A stretch of DNA of 64,000 bases from LMUY01 sp965199005 (GTDB taxonomy: Bacteria > Pseudomonadota > Alphaproteobacteria > Acetobacterales > Acetobacteraceae). The notes under the pieces were generated by a model. The model saw only the letters and a list, made by a program, of their open reading frames with translations. It had not been told where the DNA came from and did no database searches. The DNA lies in the NCBI GenBank assembly GCA_965199005.1, contig CBDAQK010000001.1:1-64000 (forward strand), read 5' to 3'. The position numbers and the translations under genes are program-made. Shown here one piece after another: positions 36,174 through 45,182 of this stretch; position 1 is the first letter of the stretch; each line of letters opens with the position of its first letter.

Positions 36174-37868
36174 TTGCCTAACGTGACCACGATGGCGCCT
36201 TTAGCGATGGGAGGCGTCGTTGCTCTAGGCGCATTGTTTGTCAAAGGTAAGGCCCGCTTGGAATTGTCACGGGCAAAACACCGCTCGCTTGCGGGGCATG
36301 CGCGGATGTCGCGCTGGGTCGCCGGGTTGATCCCCTTCTACGAATACACGGAGGACCGTTTCTTCCGCTGCGACGATCCACCGGAGGCGGTTGCCGAACA
36401 GCGTGCGGCCGGATTTTGGCAATTGTCACGGCTGTACCGGGACAGGTTTGCCCTCACTGGCGCCATGACGGGGGAGATCGCCACCGCTATCTCCGATATG
36501 CAATTCACCCGGGCCTATCGCGTGCCGTTTCAGTTCAGCCGCTTTGTCCGCCAACATCTTCCCATCGGCTCGGTGCTGGCATCGTCATCTGGGGTCACGG
36601 TCACCGATCTGGATGGAAATGTCTTTTATGACCTGACCGGCTCCTACGGCGTCAATTTATTCGGTTATGACTTCTACAAATCCTGCATTGCCGCCGGCGC
36701 GGAACGGGTGAAGGATCTTGGGCCGGTGCTGGGCGCGTACCATCCTGTGGTCGCCTACAATGTGCGCCGCCTGCGTGAGATTTCCGGGCTCGACGAAATC
36801 TCCTTCCATATGTCCGGCACGGAGGCGGTGATGCAGGCGGTCCGCCTGGCCCGCTATCACACGGGCCGCTCCCATTTGGTACGATTTTGCGGCGCGTATC
36901 ACGGCTGGTGGGGGGACGTCCAGCCGGGCATCGGCAACCCGATACCAGCGGAGTCGACCTACACCCTGGCAGACATGTCGGAGCACACGCTGCATGCGCT
37001 GCGCACCCGGCGCAACATCGCGTGCGTCCTGGTCAACCCGATTCAGGCCATGCACCCGAACGGGAGTCCACCGGGCGATTCCGCGCTGGTCGATAGTGCG
37101 CGACACGCGCATTTCGACCGGGCGGCGTATACCGCGTGGCTGAAGCAATTGCGCGTGGTGTGTAACGAGCGTGGCATCGTGCTGATTTTCGACGAGGTGT
37201 TTGCCGGCTTCCGGCTCGGGATCGAAGGTGCCCGCCGCTTCTTCGACGTGCAGCCCGATCTCATCACCTATGGCAAATCCCTCGGCGGCGGTTTGCCCGT
37301 TGGCGTGCTCTGTGGCCGCAGTGCGCTGATGAAGCGGTATCGCGACCATCGTCCGGTCGATATCTGCCTTGCCCGCGGGACGTTCAACGCTCACCCCTAT
37401 GTCATGGGCACGATGCATGAATTCCTGCAGCGCCTCGAAAGTCCGGAAATCCAAGCATTGTACACCGACATCGACGCACGCTGGGATGGCCGCGCGAACG
37501 CGCTGAACGACCGGCTGCGGGCCGAGAGGCTGCCAATCACCATCACGAATCTATCGACGATTTGGACGATGTCCTACACAACGCCGTCGCGTTATAACTG
37601 GATGCTGCAATACTACCTCCGCGCGGAGGGAGTTGCGCTCAGTTGGGTCGGGACCGGCCGGCTAATCTTCAGTCTCAACTATGGAGATGAAGAATTTGCC
37701 GCTGTGATGCAGCGGATCGTCGCTGCGTGCAACGCAATGCAGCGGGATGGCTGGTGGTGGGTCGGCGAACATAGCACCAACGGGCGATTCAAGCGCCAGG
37801 TGTTGCGTGAACTGGCGAGCGCCGCCCTGTTTGGAAAGCGCTCACGGTTTAGGCCTGCAATAGGTTAG
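36174..37868 (+). CDS. Class III aminotransferase-fold PLP enzyme with N-terminal extension
   Basis: This 564-residue protein has a glutamate-1-semialdehyde aminotransferase-like core from about residue 140: the FHMSGTEAVMQAVRLAR cofactor-binding loop, FCGAYHGWWGD, LIFDEVFAGFR, and PLP Lys368 in YGKSLGGGLPVG. The first ~130 residues are an unusual extension with a hydrophobic segment (MAPLAMGGVVALGALFV) and a basic patch. This suggests attachment to the membrane. TTG 36174 is preferred because AGGAG lies 8 nt upstream; ATG 36141 is possible. It is embedded among phospholipid genes, so a lipid-headgroup or amino-lipid substrate is conceivable, but nothing in the sequence proves this. Confidence 0.8.
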   Translation: MPNVTTMAPLAMGGVVALGALFVKGKARLELSRAKHRSLAGHARMSRWVAGLIPFYEYTEDRFFRCDDPPEAVAEQRAAGFWQLSRLYRDRFALTGAMTGEIATAISDMQFTRAYRVPFQFSRFVRQHLPIGSVLASSSGVTVTDLDGNVFYDLTGSYGVNLFGYDFYKSCIAAGAERVKDLGPVLGAYHPVVAYNVRRLREISGLDEISFHMSGTEAVMQAVRLARYHTGRSHLVRFCGAYHGWWGDVQPGIGNPIPAESTYTLADMSEHTLHALRTRRNIACVLVNPIQAMHPNGSPPGDSALVDSARHAHFDRAAYTAWLKQLRVVCNERGIVLIFDEVFAGFRLGIEGARRFFDVQPDLITYGKSLGGGLPVGVLCGRSALMKRYRDHRPVDICLARGTFNAHPYVMGTMHEFLQRLESPEIQALYTDIDARWDGRANALNDRLRAERLPITITNLSTIWTMSYTTPSRYNWMLQYYLRAEGVALSWVGTGRLIFSLNYGDEEFAAVMQRIVAACNAMQRDGWWWVGEHSTNGRFKRQVLRELASAALFGKRSRFRPAIG

Positions 37869-37875
37869 TGTCGTA

Positions 37876-37954
37876 GGCGGATCAGCGAAGCATTATCCGC
37901 CAGCTTCGGCATCTCGTGAAAGACGGTGGAAGGCGCTGCGCTTTTCCACCCTAC
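37876..37954. repeat. Intergenic hairpin repeat with CCACCCTAC end
   Basis: Two hairpins lie after the aminotransferase gene. GGCGGAT (37876-37882) pairs with ATCCGCC (37895-37901). GGTGGAA (37925-37931) pairs with TTCCACC (37944-37950). The second ends in CCACCCTAC, matching the tails at 18680 and (with one change) 59611. It also sits where a terminator for the convergent genes would be expected. Confidence 0.45.
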
Positions 37955-37991
37955 ACCGCGTGCATCACCGTCGGTCCGGACACTGGGCTCT

Positions 37992-38627
37992 CTAGTGGTT
38001 GGGCGCTTCCACGGGTTCTGGCTCGAACTCATCGACCTGGGTGCCGTGTAGCAGTGCGCCGGGCGCGCGGTGATACAGTTTGATGTCGTGGAACGGGTCG
38101 GTGATGATCTTGGTCGCCCAGACCAACCCGGTCGCCACGTCCTTGATGATGAACAGATGCACGGTGCGGAAAAGCAGACCGCCAACGCCGACCACCAGCC
38201 AGAGATTGCCGACATGCCGGGCAAAGTCGAGAGCCGTAGCCGGCGCTTCGCACAGGCCGAGCATCGTCGGATCAAGAACTGGCCAGAGCGGCGAGGCTGC
38301 CCAGATGCTCATGAGGACGATCTTGCGGCGCAGATTATAGCCGACCTTGATCTCCTCCTTATACTCATGCGTAGCGTGGTTCACGACATCGTAGGTCTTC
38401 GGTTCGAATACCAGATGGCCAATCTGCCGGCTGGTCATGGAAATCAGCCAGCCGATCAGCGCGGCCATGGCCGGGTCCTTGAACATCACCATGTAGGCGC
38501 AAACGAAGCTGACCGCGCTCAGCAGGTGCAGAGCTTGGTTCACGGTACTGTGGTGATAGTAGCGGTGGTCATCCCAGCGCTGAACCCTGAGCATTTCGAA
38601 GAAGCCAATCATCGTCATTCCCCGCAT
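37992..38627 (-). CDS. His-rich integral membrane protein, unknown function
   Basis: I do not recognise this 211-residue protein with confidence. It has about four hydrophobic segments (residues about 28-48, 53-70, 98-118, 140-162). Two His-rich stretches sit near membrane boundaries: DDHRYYHHSTVNQALH at the first helix, and RQIGHLVFEPKTYDVVNHATHEYKEE after the second. A further DPFHDIKLYHR lies near the end. Clustered histidines at membrane edges recall membrane-bound metal oxygenases and Mpo1-like (DUF962) proteins, but the match is loose. It lies directly downstream of pmtA on the same strand (31-nt gap), so a role in lipid modification is a reasonable guess. ATG 38627, 38618 and 38612 are all possible starts. 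Confidence 0.65.
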   Translation of the reverse strand: MRGMTMIGFFEMLRVQRWDDHRYYHHSTVNQALHLLSAVSFVCAYMVMFKDPAMAALIGWLISMTSRQIGHLVFEPKTYDVVNHATHEYKEEIKVGYNLRRKIVLMSIWAASPLWPVLDPTMLGLCEAPATALDFARHVGNLWLVVGVGGLLFRTVHLFIIKDVATGLVWATKIITDPFHDIKLYHRAPGALLHGTQVDEFEPEPVEAPNH

Positions 38628-38658
38628 GAAAACAGTAAACCCGCACGCACCTGCGTCA

Positions 38659-39306
38659 TCAGCCAGCTTGCAGCTTGGCGATCCTGATGAGCCAGAAATG
38701 TCCGAGCGGCGGCAAAGCCCGCTTCTCGATCAGCCGCACGCCCGGCGTTGAGTCCAGCCAGCGCTCGTAGCGTCCCCAGGGGAATTCGGTCCGCCATCCG
38801 AGGCGGCTCGTCACCGGCATCAGCATTTCTTCGATCGCACCGCGGAGCCCGCCTTCGGCCCCGATGCGGCTGGTCAAGATGATTTCCCCGCCAGGCCGCA
38901 CGACGCGAACGAATTCATCGAGCGCCGTTTCAGGGTGTGGAATCGCCGTGACGACGTATTGCGCCACCACGACGTCGAACGACGCGTCCGGATAATCCAG
39001 ATGCTCGGCATCCATGACGGCAATTGCCTCGACGTGATCGAGATGCTGCCGGGCAACCCGTTCGCGCGCTTTCTCGAGCATGGGCTGCGAAATATCGATG
39101 CCGACAACCGGACTATCCCCAGAGTAGTTCGACAGCGAGAGCCCCGTGCCGACGCCCACTTCGAGGATGCGGCCGCTCACACGTTCGGCGGCTTCGACGG
39201 CAGCCCGGCGCCCTCGGCGGAAGACGGGGCCGAATACGATGTCGTAGACCGGCGCCCAGCGGCCATACGCCGCAGCAACGCCGTCCGCACTCATGTCTAT
39301 TGCCAC
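38659..39306 (-). CDS. pmtA: Phosphatidylethanolamine N-methyltransferase, Rhodobacter type
   Basis: This 215-residue SAM-dependent methyltransferase would convert phosphatidylethanolamine to phosphatidylcholine on the cytoplasmic face of the membrane. It matches the soluble PmtA type: YGRWAPVYDIVFGPVF, the SAM loop LEVGVGTGLSLSNY, VVGIDISQPML, FDVVVAQYVVTAIPHPE, and a C-terminal PPLGHFWLIRIAK. GTG 39306 has AGAGGG 7 nt upstream; ATG 39294 is an alternative. It forms a likely two-gene operon with the membrane protein at 37992-38627. Confidence 0.9.
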   Translation of the reverse strand: MAIDMSADGVAAAYGRWAPVYDIVFGPVFRRGRRAAVEAAERVSGRILEVGVGTGLSLSNYSGDSPVVGIDISQPMLEKARERVARQHLDHVEAIAVMDAEHLDYPDASFDVVVAQYVVTAIPHPETALDEFVRVVRPGGEIILTSRIGAEGGLRGAIEEMLMPVTSRLGWRTEFPWGRYERWLDSTPGVRLIEKRALPPLGHFWLIRIAKLQAG

Positions 39307-39606
39307 GCTTGATCCCTCTACCCGCCAACAAACTCAGCAACAGCCCTGAATAGCAACAAATCGGTCACATTCAGGTGCAACATGGCCGTTCAACGCGGGT
39401 AGAACTTTCATGAACGTCGATTCGGGTCAATACATTTCGACCCGTTCGATGTTACTGACCGCTCTCGATTAGAGTTTTCTTGTCATATTACAGACCGCGT
39501 TGCCATAACGACCCACAAGCAACGGGTATACTCGGAAGCTTCAGAATACTGTCACGATATCTTCGCATTTCGGCAGAACTTACTGGGTAGATTGGGACGC
39601 TCGTGC
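39307..39606. other. Non-coding, AT-richer gap
   Basis: No gene is supported in these 300 bases. The base composition is visibly more AT-rich than its surroundings. A short inverted repeat, CGGGTC (39423-39428) with GACCCG (39439-39444), lies around an ATACATTT loop and might be an operator or weak terminator. It should contain the leftward pmtA promoter. Confidence 0.5.
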
Positions 39607-41100
39607 TCATGCATTCGCCATCGGCCGCTTGCGTACGCCGGGCCGCACGTGCTGGAAGGTGAGTGTCGCCGGGTCAGCCACCACTGGACCCGGTGAGGCG
39701 GCAACAAGCACCAACTCCGCCATGGGTGCGAAATCGGCCCGGAAGTGGACGGAACTTTTCAGCACCAGGATGGAGCATTCAGACGGCTCAAGCCCGACAT
39801 GGCGGAACAGAGCCTGGTCGTAGGCCTGGGTTTTGCGCGACACCACGATGACGCGCACACCCGACACGTCAATCAGCGCCGCCGGGCCGAGCACGGACGG
39901 GTTGCCTCGGCCCATGGGCCCCGTGTTGACGTAGTTGCCGTCCGTCACCCGCAGCACGTGGGCCTGTACGGGTAACGGAATGCCGTCCGATTTGCCGCCG
40001 AGGGAGAGGGCTAAATCCGCACCCTCACCCGCCGCGTGGCAGGCCGCGGCACTCTGCGCATCGTTGATGAGCGCCAGCACCGCGCCCTTGGCGCCTTGGC
40101 GGACCAACTCGGCCAGCAGCCCCGTCGTGTCGCCATGCCCGCCGCCGCCGGGGTTGTCCTGCGTATCGGCGATGACGACGGGGCGGGTGGCCGTCGCCGC
40201 CACGCGGATCGCCTGCGTCACCGCCGCGTCGGCCTCCATGATATCCAGCCGGAAACTCGCCTCCCTCGCATTCACGAAGGCAGCCAGCTCGTCGGCCGCG
40301 GCTGTTGCGGCGGCGTCTGTGTCGGCGTAGGCGGCGATGGCAACGCCGCAATCCGCGAAATCGGCGTAGGGAAAGCCGAAGCAGAATGCCAGCTCCGCCA
40401 CGCCGGCTTGCTGGGACAGCGACGATCGTTCCGCCAGCACACCCATCATCGGCTCCATCAACGTGCATTGGCTCGGCAACGGGATCCAGAAGTCGAGCTG
40501 CCGGAACACCCGGGCCCAGGGCGCGCCGCGCCCGATGCGCGCGATCAGCAGCCGCATGGCCTGTGCGCCCGCCGCCCGCATGTCGACGTGCGGATAGGTG
40601 CGGAAAGGCACCAAGGCGTCGACCTGGCCGACCATGTGCCGGGTCAGATTGGCATGGGGATCTAGGCTGATGGTGAGGGGAGTATCGCCGATGATCGCCC
40701 GCACCCGGCGCAGCAACTCGCCCTCGGCGTCCGGGAAGCTGACCGCGACGGCCGCGCCATGCAGGTCCAAATAGACGCCGTCCAGCTGGCCCACATCCAG
40801 CGCCTGCGACAATGGGGCGCAGATCAGCGCCGCTATCCGCTCGAACGCCTCGTCCTGCACCGGGCCGGCCGGGCTGGCGAACCCCCAGGCGAGCGGCACC
40901 AGCGTCACCCCCTGGTCCTCCGCCACCTCAATGGCACCCGCCAAGGGGACGGAGGTGGTCCGCACCGCGTCGAACAAACCCGCTCCGGCGGTAAGGGGTG
41001 GGAAGCCGCCGGGCTGTACGAAATCGGCATAGCGCGTCGGCAGCGGTGCAAAGGAGTGGCTTTCGTGCAGGAATCCACCAACGGCAATGCGCAATGTCAT
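39607..41100 (-). CDS. M81 family metallopeptidase, MlrC-like
   Basis: This 497-residue protein belongs to the MlrC (microcystinase C) family, now M81. The N-terminal DUF1485 part has RIAVGGFLHESHSF, YLDLHGAAV and LDPHANLTRHM, with likely Zn-binding Asp/His residues. The middle has IADTQDNPGGGGHGDTTGLL, and the C-terminal domain follows with VRVIVVSRKTQAYDQALF. Most family members are not microcystin degraders, so the substrate here is unknown. ATG 41100 is preferred, with GGGGGAT upstream, over a start at 41127. It is divergent from the ATP-grasp gene. Confidence 0.88.
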   Translation of the reverse strand: MTLRIAVGGFLHESHSFAPLPTRYADFVQPGGFPPLTAGAGLFDAVRTTSVPLAGAIEVAEDQGVTLVPLAWGFASPAGPVQDEAFERIAALICAPLSQALDVGQLDGVYLDLHGAAVAVSFPDAEGELLRRVRAIIGDTPLTISLDPHANLTRHMVGQVDALVPFRTYPHVDMRAAGAQAMRLLIARIGRGAPWARVFRQLDFWIPLPSQCTLMEPMMGVLAERSSLSQQAGVAELAFCFGFPYADFADCGVAIAAYADTDAAATAAADELAAFVNAREASFRLDIMEADAAVTQAIRVAATATRPVVIADTQDNPGGGGHGDTTGLLAELVRQGAKGAVLALINDAQSAAACHAAGEGADLALSLGGKSDGIPLPVQAHVLRVTDGNYVNTGPMGRGNPSVLGPAALIDVSGVRVIVVSRKTQAYDQALFRHVGLEPSECSILVLKSSVHFRADFAPMAELVLVAASPGPVVADPATLTFQHVRPGVRKRPMANA

Positions 41101-41244
41101 GGATTTCGATCCCCCTAAGACCCGCAAACCATCAGGCGCTGCCAGCCCGCCGTCCAGAGGAAAAGCGGCGATCGTCTTAAGGGTTCAGTAGGTTTTTGGG
41201 CCGTATTGGGGAGGCGCCACAAGGCTGCTGGGAGAATCCCACCA

Positions 41245-42579
41245 TTGTCTGAGCACGACCCACATGCGCTCGCCGCCCTCATGGCGGCAGTGGCCCGGGC
41301 CCCCATGGACCCCGCCGCGCATCGCGCGTTCTCCGCCGCCCTGCGCAAGGTCGGGAATACGATGGAGGCGGATGTCGAGGGCTATGCCGCCGCCGCCATC
41401 GAGGCCCGCGACCCGATGGTGTTCTACCAGCTCGCGACCGTGTTCTTCAAGGCGGGGCAAACGGAGAAGGCGGGGGATTGGTATGAGCTCGCGCTAATGA
41501 TCGACCCCGACCTGACCATCGCGCGGCGAAATTTGGCCTACATCCGCTCCGAACAAGGCCACCGGGACGAGGCCCGTGCGCACCGGGAGCGCGCCTATCG
41601 CACGCAATGCCTTCACACCACCCCTGCCCTGCTGGAACGACGGCGTATCCTGATGGTGGCGGCCGGCGGGCGTGGAAACGTGCCGGTCCGGCATCTGGTG
41701 CCGGGCGTCACGAACACCCGGATCGAGTGGTTCATCGAATACTCGGCACCCGGCATCGTGCTGCCGGCGCATGACATCGTCTTCAACGTCGTTGGCGATC
41801 CTGATGTGGAGGAGGCGTTTTTCGTCAAGTCCTGCGACTTCATCGATACGTGTGCCAAGCCGTGGCTCAACCATCCCGCCCATGTCTCCCGCACCCGGCG
41901 CGACCGCCTGCCGGGGCTGTTGCAAGACATTCCGGATATCGAGGTGCCACCGACGCGCCGGGTGAAAACCTTCGCCAGCGCGCTGGAGGCGGTGTGGGAG
42001 AGCGGGCTTGGATTTCCGCTGCTGCTACGCCCGACGGAATCGCATGGCGGGGACGGGCTGCGCCTGATCGACGACCCCGCCGGGTTGCGGGCGATCGAGA
42101 CGGAGGACGCGGATGCCTGGTATGTATCGCCGTTCCGCGATTACCGGTCTGCGGACGGGTACTTCCGCAAATACCGCATCATCTTCATCGATCGAGAGCC
42201 TTACCCGTACCATTTGGCCATTTCCTCGCACTGGCTGGTGCACTACGTCACCGCCGACATGCTGTCCGACCCGGCGAAATGCGAGGAGGAACGGCACTTC
42301 CTGGAGCACCCGGCGGCGGTGCTGGGCGCACGCGGGATGGCGGCGGTCCGCGCGATCGGCCAGCGTTTGGATTTGGATTACGCCGGGGTGGATTTCACGA
42401 TCCTGCCGGATGGGCAGGTGCTGGTGTTCGAGGCCAATGCCACCATGCTGGTGCATCCGGAGAGTGCGGGACCGCTCGACTTCAAGAACCCATTCGTGAG
42501 CCGGATATTGGCGGCGTTCGAGGGGATGATGACGCGGCGGATCGCCAAGGCTGTCGTATTGGAAAGCCAGGCGGCATAG
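41245..42579 (+). CDS. TPR-repeat and ATP-grasp domain protein
   Basis: This 444-residue protein begins with a helical TPR-like region (residues about 1-115: AAHRAFSAALRKVGN, FYQLATVFFKAGQTEKAGDWYELAL, IARRNLAYIRSEQGHRDEA). An ATP-grasp ligase-like domain follows from about 230: FPLLLRPTESHGGDGL, KYRIIFIDREPYPYHLAIS and the metal-binding VDFTILPDGQVLVFEANATM. Such domains form amide or similar bonds between a carboxylate and a nucleophile using ATP. TTG 41245 is preferred, with GGGAGA upstream; TTG 41206 would add 13 residues. The divergent MlrC-like gene is its nearest neighbour. The reaction is unknown. Confidence 0.78.
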   Translation: MSEHDPHALAALMAAVARAPMDPAAHRAFSAALRKVGNTMEADVEGYAAAAIEARDPMVFYQLATVFFKAGQTEKAGDWYELALMIDPDLTIARRNLAYIRSEQGHRDEARAHRERAYRTQCLHTTPALLERRRILMVAAGGRGNVPVRHLVPGVTNTRIEWFIEYSAPGIVLPAHDIVFNVVGDPDVEEAFFVKSCDFIDTCAKPWLNHPAHVSRTRRDRLPGLLQDIPDIEVPPTRRVKTFASALEAVWESGLGFPLLLRPTESHGGDGLRLIDDPAGLRAIETEDADAWYVSPFRDYRSADGYFRKYRIIFIDREPYPYHLAISSHWLVHYVTADMLSDPAKCEEERHFLEHPAAVLGARGMAAVRAIGQRLDLDYAGVDFTILPDGQVLVFEANATMLVHPESAGPLDFKNPFVSRILAAFEGMMTRRIAKAVVLESQAA

Positions 42580-42651
42580 CGCGGGTTGACCTTTCGAACC
42601 TCACGCCCGTGCAACCAGCCCGGCGAACCGCTATGCGCGGTTTGGGGTCTC

Positions 42652-43350
42652 CTATACGCCGAGGTAGCGGTGCAGCACGTCCGGTTGGGCCTTCAGGGCT
42701 TCGGCAGTGCGTTCCTCGACCACGTGGCCGTTGTTGATGATGTAGACCCGGTTGGCCAGACTGATCGCGGCGGCGATGTTTTGTTCGACGATAATGATGG
42801 TCTGCCCGGCCTCGGCCAAGGTTCGGCAAACGGCCAGAAGATCGCGGACGATGACGGGCGCCAGCCCCTCGAACGGTTCGTCCAGCAGGATAATCTTGGG
42901 GTTGCGGATCAAGGCACGGGCGATGGCCAGCATCTGCTGCTCCCCGCCCGACAGGTCGGTGCCCCGGCTCCGGCGGCGTTCCTTGAGCCGGGGAAACACC
43001 TCCCACACCCGGTCGACCGGCCAGCCGCCCTTGGCGGTCAGCCGGGCCAGAACCAGGTTTTCCTCCACGTTGAGGCTGCCGAAGACGCGGCGGTCCTCCG
43101 GAACCAGTTGCACCCCCATCGCCGCGATCGTATGCGGCGGCAAGTCTTGGGTTGGCGTGCCATCCACCAGCACGGTGCCGCTCTTTGGCTTGATCACGCC
43201 CATCAGCGTCTTCAGCGTCGTGCTCTTGCCGGCGCCGTTGCGGCCCAGCAAAGCCACAACCTCGTTGCGCTCCACCCGCAGCGACACGTCGAACAGGATG
43301 TGGCTATCGCCATAATAGCTGTTGAGGCCCTGCGCCTGCAGCAAACTCAT
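42652..43350 (-). CDS. livF: Branched-chain amino acid-type ABC transporter ATPase LivF
   Basis: This 232-residue ATPase has Walker A GRNGAGKST, signature LSGGEQQML, Walker B IILLDEPFEGLAP and the LivF-typical MGVQLVPEDRRVFGSLNVEENL. It is the last gene of the Liv-type operon and overlaps the LivM-LivG fusion by 4 nt. The actual ligand (amino acid, amide, urea or aromatic acid) is set by the binding protein at 46092. Confidence 0.93.
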   Translation of the reverse strand: MSLLQAQGLNSYYGDSHILFDVSLRVERNEVVALLGRNGAGKSTTLKTLMGVIKPKSGTVLVDGTPTQDLPPHTIAAMGVQLVPEDRRVFGSLNVEENLVLARLTAKGGWPVDRVWEVFPRLKERRRSRGTDLSGGEQQMLAIARALIRNPKIILLDEPFEGLAPVIVRDLLAVCRTLAEAGQTIIIVEQNIAAAISLANRVYIINNGHVVEERTAEALKAQPDVLHRYLGV

Positions 43351-45182
43351 GCGGCTACCACGCCGCCGAGATAGGCCTCTTGCACGAAGCTGTTCTTCTG
43401 GATTTCGGCCGGGGTGCCCTCCGCCAGCAGCATGCCTTCGTGCAGCACGGTGATGCGCTCGGCGAGTTCGAACAGCGCGTCCATATCGTGCTCGACGATG
43501 ATCATGGTGCGGCCGCGGCGGATATTCTTCAGCAATTGCACCGTCTCGGCCCGCTCGCGTGGGCTCATTCCCGCCAGCGGTTCGTCCAACAGCAGTAAAG
43601 TCGGGGAGGAAGCCAGCGCCAACCCGATCTCCAGCCGCCGCTTCTCGCCATAGGCCAGGTCTGACACCGGGGTGTCGGCGCGGTAGGTGAGGTTCACCAA
43701 GGCCATGGTCTGCTGAACCTGCTGCGCCAGCCCGGGCACGCGGTCCATCCGCCGCAGCAGGTCCAGCCGGAAACGGCCGCGCCGGGCCAACCCGGCGATC
43801 TCGATGTTCTGCCGCACGGTCAGCCGGGCGAAGAGCTGGTTGATCTGGTAGCTCTTGGTCAGGCCCAACTGGCAGACGCGCGAGACATCCAGGCCGGTGA
43901 TGTCCTGGCCATGGAACAGGATGCGGCCCTCGGTGGGATGCACCTCCGACGTCAGCATCTTGAAGAATGTGCTCTTGCCGGCACCGTTGGGGCCGATCAC
44001 CCCCCGCAACTCGCCCTCGCGGACGGAGAAGGAGATGTTCCGGTTGGCCACCAGCCCGCCATAGCGTTTGCTCACGCCGCGGGTTTCCAGGATCGGCGCG
44101 CCGGGCACGCCCGCGGGCACGCGCTGGCGGGCTGTGGGGCCCACGCTGGCAAGGCTCGGGGGCGGGGCGATGACAGGAGATTCCTCCGGCGGCTCCGCGG
44201 CCGGTTTGGCCTGGCGGCGGGCGATGAGGTCCTGCACGCCGCCAATGAGGCCGCGGCGCAGGAAGGTGACCAGCAGCACGAAGACAAGCCCCAGCACCAG
44301 ACGCCAGGCCGCGCCCAACCCGGCTGGCCCCTGCAGGAAGTCACGCAGATAGAGCCAGATGGCGGCCCCGAAGAGCGGGCCAAACAACGTACCGGTACCG
44401 CCGATGACGGTCTGCATGACCAGTTGGCCAGACGTGTCGAACGTGAAGGCCTCGGGCGGCATGTAGCTTTGCAGCACCCCAAGCAGGCCCCCCGCGAAAC
44501 CAGCATAGGCAGACGCGATCACGAAGACAGTCAGCTTATACAGCCACACCGAATGGCCCAGCGCCTGAACGCGCAGCGGGTTGTCGCGGATGGCGACCAG
44601 GATTGCCCCCACGGGAGAGCGCACGATTACCCGGGCCAACACCAGGCCCAGGAAGAAGCACACCGCCAGGAAGCCGTAGGTCGACCACCCCGTCGTAATG
44701 CGCAGCGTGTAGGCGCCGAGTTGGAAGACCGGCGAGGGCACGCCGGGCAAGCCATTCTCACCGCCGGTATAATCCGCGAGGGGGGAGTTTTCGAGAAAGA
44801 AGAAGACCTGGGCGATGGCCACCGTGATCATGGCGAAATAGATGCCAACCCGGCGCAGCGCGATCGCACCCACCAGCGCGCCTGCCACCATGGCGCCCAG
44901 CGTGCCAATGGCGAGTGCGCCAAGGACGGAGGACATGATGTTGTTGGTCAGCAAATAGGCGGCAACGAACCCGCCTGTGCCGAAGAAGGCCGACTGGCCG
45001 AACGACAACAGCCCGGTATAGCCGAACAACAGGTCGAACCCGATGCCGAACAGGCCCCAGACGACGATGCGGTTCACCGTGTCGGGCGAAAAGCCAAGCG
45101 TTGGCAGCACGTAGGGGGCGATGGCGAGGCCAATGGCGGTCGCTGCCTCTGGCCAGAACCGGGCCAAGCTATTCGGCTTCAT
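43347..45182 (-). CDS. LivM-LivG fusion: ABC permease plus ATPase
   Basis: This 611-residue protein joins two normally separate subunits. Residues about 1-310 are a LivM permease with 8-10 membrane helices (GLLSFGQSAFFGTGGFVAAY, QTVIGGTGTLFGPLFGAAIW). A linker rich in Pro and Ala (about 325-365) leads to a LivG ATPase from about residue 366. That part has Walker A GPNGAGKSTFF, a YGEKRRLEIGLAL signature and Walker B LLLLDEPLAGMSP. The fusion fixes permease and ATPase stoichiometry. Both junctions, with livH and livF, are 4-nt overlaps. Confidence 0.93.
   Translation of the reverse strand: MKPNSLARFWPEAATAIGLAIAPYVLPTLGFSPDTVNRIVVWGLFGIGFDLLFGYTGLLSFGQSAFFGTGGFVAAYLLTNNIMSSVLGALAIGTLGAMVAGALVGAIALRRVGIYFAMITVAIAQVFFFLENSPLADYTGGENGLPGVPSPVFQLGAYTLRITTGWSTYGFLAVCFFLGLVLARVIVRSPVGAILVAIRDNPLRVQALGHSVWLYKLTVFVIASAYAGFAGGLLGVLQSYMPPEAFTFDTSGQLVMQTVIGGTGTLFGPLFGAAIWLYLRDFLQGPAGLGAAWRLVLGLVFVLLVTFLRRGLIGGVQDLIARRQAKPAAEPPEESPVIAPPPSLASVGPTARQRVPAGVPGAPILETRGVSKRYGGLVANRNISFSVREGELRGVIGPNGAGKSTFFKMLTSEVHPTEGRILFHGQDITGLDVSRVCQLGLTKSYQINQLFARLTVRQNIEIAGLARRGRFRLDLLRRMDRVPGLAQQVQQTMALVNLTYRADTPVSDLAYGEKRRLEIGLALASSPTLLLLDEPLAGMSPRERAETVQLLKNIRRGRTMIIVEHDMDALFELAERITVLHEGMLLAEGTPAEIQKNSFVQEAYLGGVVAA

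Noticed and set aside
39423..39444. CGGGTC/GACCCG inverted repeat as a rho-independent terminator
   Set aside because: The stem is only 6 bp and no T-run follows, so it is mentioned as a possible operator only.
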